From Candidatus Yanofskybacteria bacterium RIFCSPHIGHO2_02_FULL_50_12 (lineage in GTDB: Bacteria; Patescibacteriota; Minisyncoccia; 2-02-FULL-40-12; GWA2-44-9), in assembly GCA_001794525.1 (NCBI GenBank), contig MGJZ01000018.1, positions 1 to 22,512 on the forward strand: DNA of 22,512 bases. The letters run 5' to 3'. The position numbers and the translations under genes were made by a program. A model generated the notes under the pieces. That model was not told the DNA's origin and ran no database searches. It saw only the letters and a list, made by a program, of their open reading frames with translations. This document shows, piece by piece, positions 22,106 through 22,512 of the stretch (the first letter of the stretch is position 1; each line of letters begins with the position of its first letter).

Positions 22106-22512
22106 ATGGAGTTTCTTTACAATCTGATGCAGTCGTGGTGGTTCTGGGCAGCTTATCTACTCGTTTTTTCTTGGACGGTGTACAGGGTCGTGTCTGCGCT
22201 CAAGGAGACGCAGTTGTATGAGGAGGCCTTCTACTACGAGGTCCGGCTTCGTCGCCGTCGTGTTCATCCGTTCCGCTGGCTGGCAATTGCGATGGTTTTC
22301 TTTTTGGGGTATGCTCTCGCGCCGCTCTGGACTGCTCTCATTGCATTTGCATGGTGGGACAACAGAAAAGAAAGGCTCCGGTTGGAGAAGGAAAGAGCTG
22401 AACGTGAGCGGATTGCCTACGAGCGTATCAGACGGGCTGAGGCATGGAAAAAACAAAATCAGCCGACAGTGTACTACAAAACGGAGAACAACATCACGGT
22501 CGCGATCCGAGG
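22106..22512 (+). CDS. Two-helix membrane protein with charged C-terminal helix (3' end outside window)
   Basis: 135 residues are visible and the frame is still open at the window end. The start is ATG 22106 with GGGAGG five bases upstream. The first membrane helix is about residues 8-28 (SWWFWAAYLLVFSWTVYRVV), followed by a short charged loop (RLRRRRVHPF), a second helix at about 58-80 (WLAIAMVFFLGYALAPLW and on), then a long Arg/Glu-rich helix likely in the cytosol. The Trp-rich first helix resembles that of the 431-aa membrane protein (SWWWFW). The family is not recognised. Confidence 0.75.
   Translation, partial: MEFLYNLMQSWWFWAAYLLVFSWTVYRVVSALKETQLYEEAFYYEVRLRRRRVHPFRWLAIAMVFFLGYALAPLWTALIAFAWWDNRKERLRLEKERAERERIAYERIRRAEAWKKQNQPTVYYKTENNITVAIR

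Overview
The window looks like a chromosomal segment of a bacterium from the candidate phyla radiation (Patescibacteria). This is an inference from gene content: split secD/secF, a sigma-region-4 protein carrying HARE-type HTH domains, a membrane protein paired with a VirD4/HerA-type ATPase, a TM0106-type nuclease, and many short orphan proteins. No rRNA, tRNA, CRISPR array or insertion sequence was seen. No gene-free stretch exceeds 300 bases; the longest, about 255 bases (21851-22105), holds two promoters, a long palindrome and a structured leader.

Left part (1-7135): the end of secA, translationally coupled to an ASCH-domain gene; a convergent oligoendopeptidase F; a PD-(D/E)XK protein with four Cys; a beta-class DNA methyltransferase that stops just before its AdoMet-binding motif and is followed by an 88-aa orphan; a 53-aa HTH protein; a TM0106-family RecB-like/RNase H-like protein; and a 130-aa orphan.

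Middle island (7211-15081): six genes in alternating orientations. They encode an SF2 helicase with five C-terminal integrase-type repeats, an RNase III, an unusual sigma factor with an N-terminal winged helix and two region-4-like segments, a basic winged-helix protein, a second SF2 helicase with HPEWF-type repeats, and a DnaA domain IV protein without the AAA+ ATPase. Each has a clear Shine-Dalgarno site and its own promoter, and most end with the stop codon inside the terminator hairpin. By contrast several flanking genes look leaderless, with a -10 box 6-7 bases before the ATG. This island is the best candidate for an undescribed system; it looks like a gene-expression and nucleic-acid-handling module rather than a classical phage or transposon.

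Right part (15188-22512): secD-secF, the region-4/HARE regulator, the membrane protein plus VirD4-like ATPase pair, a small coiled-coil protein, and a partial two-helix membrane protein behind a leader that can fold in alternative ways.

Two reading-frame lesions stand out. RNase III carries an eight-A run; with seven A the frame continues into a perfect double-stranded-RNA-binding-domain end. The methyltransferase frame breaks exactly where its FxGxG motif should follow.
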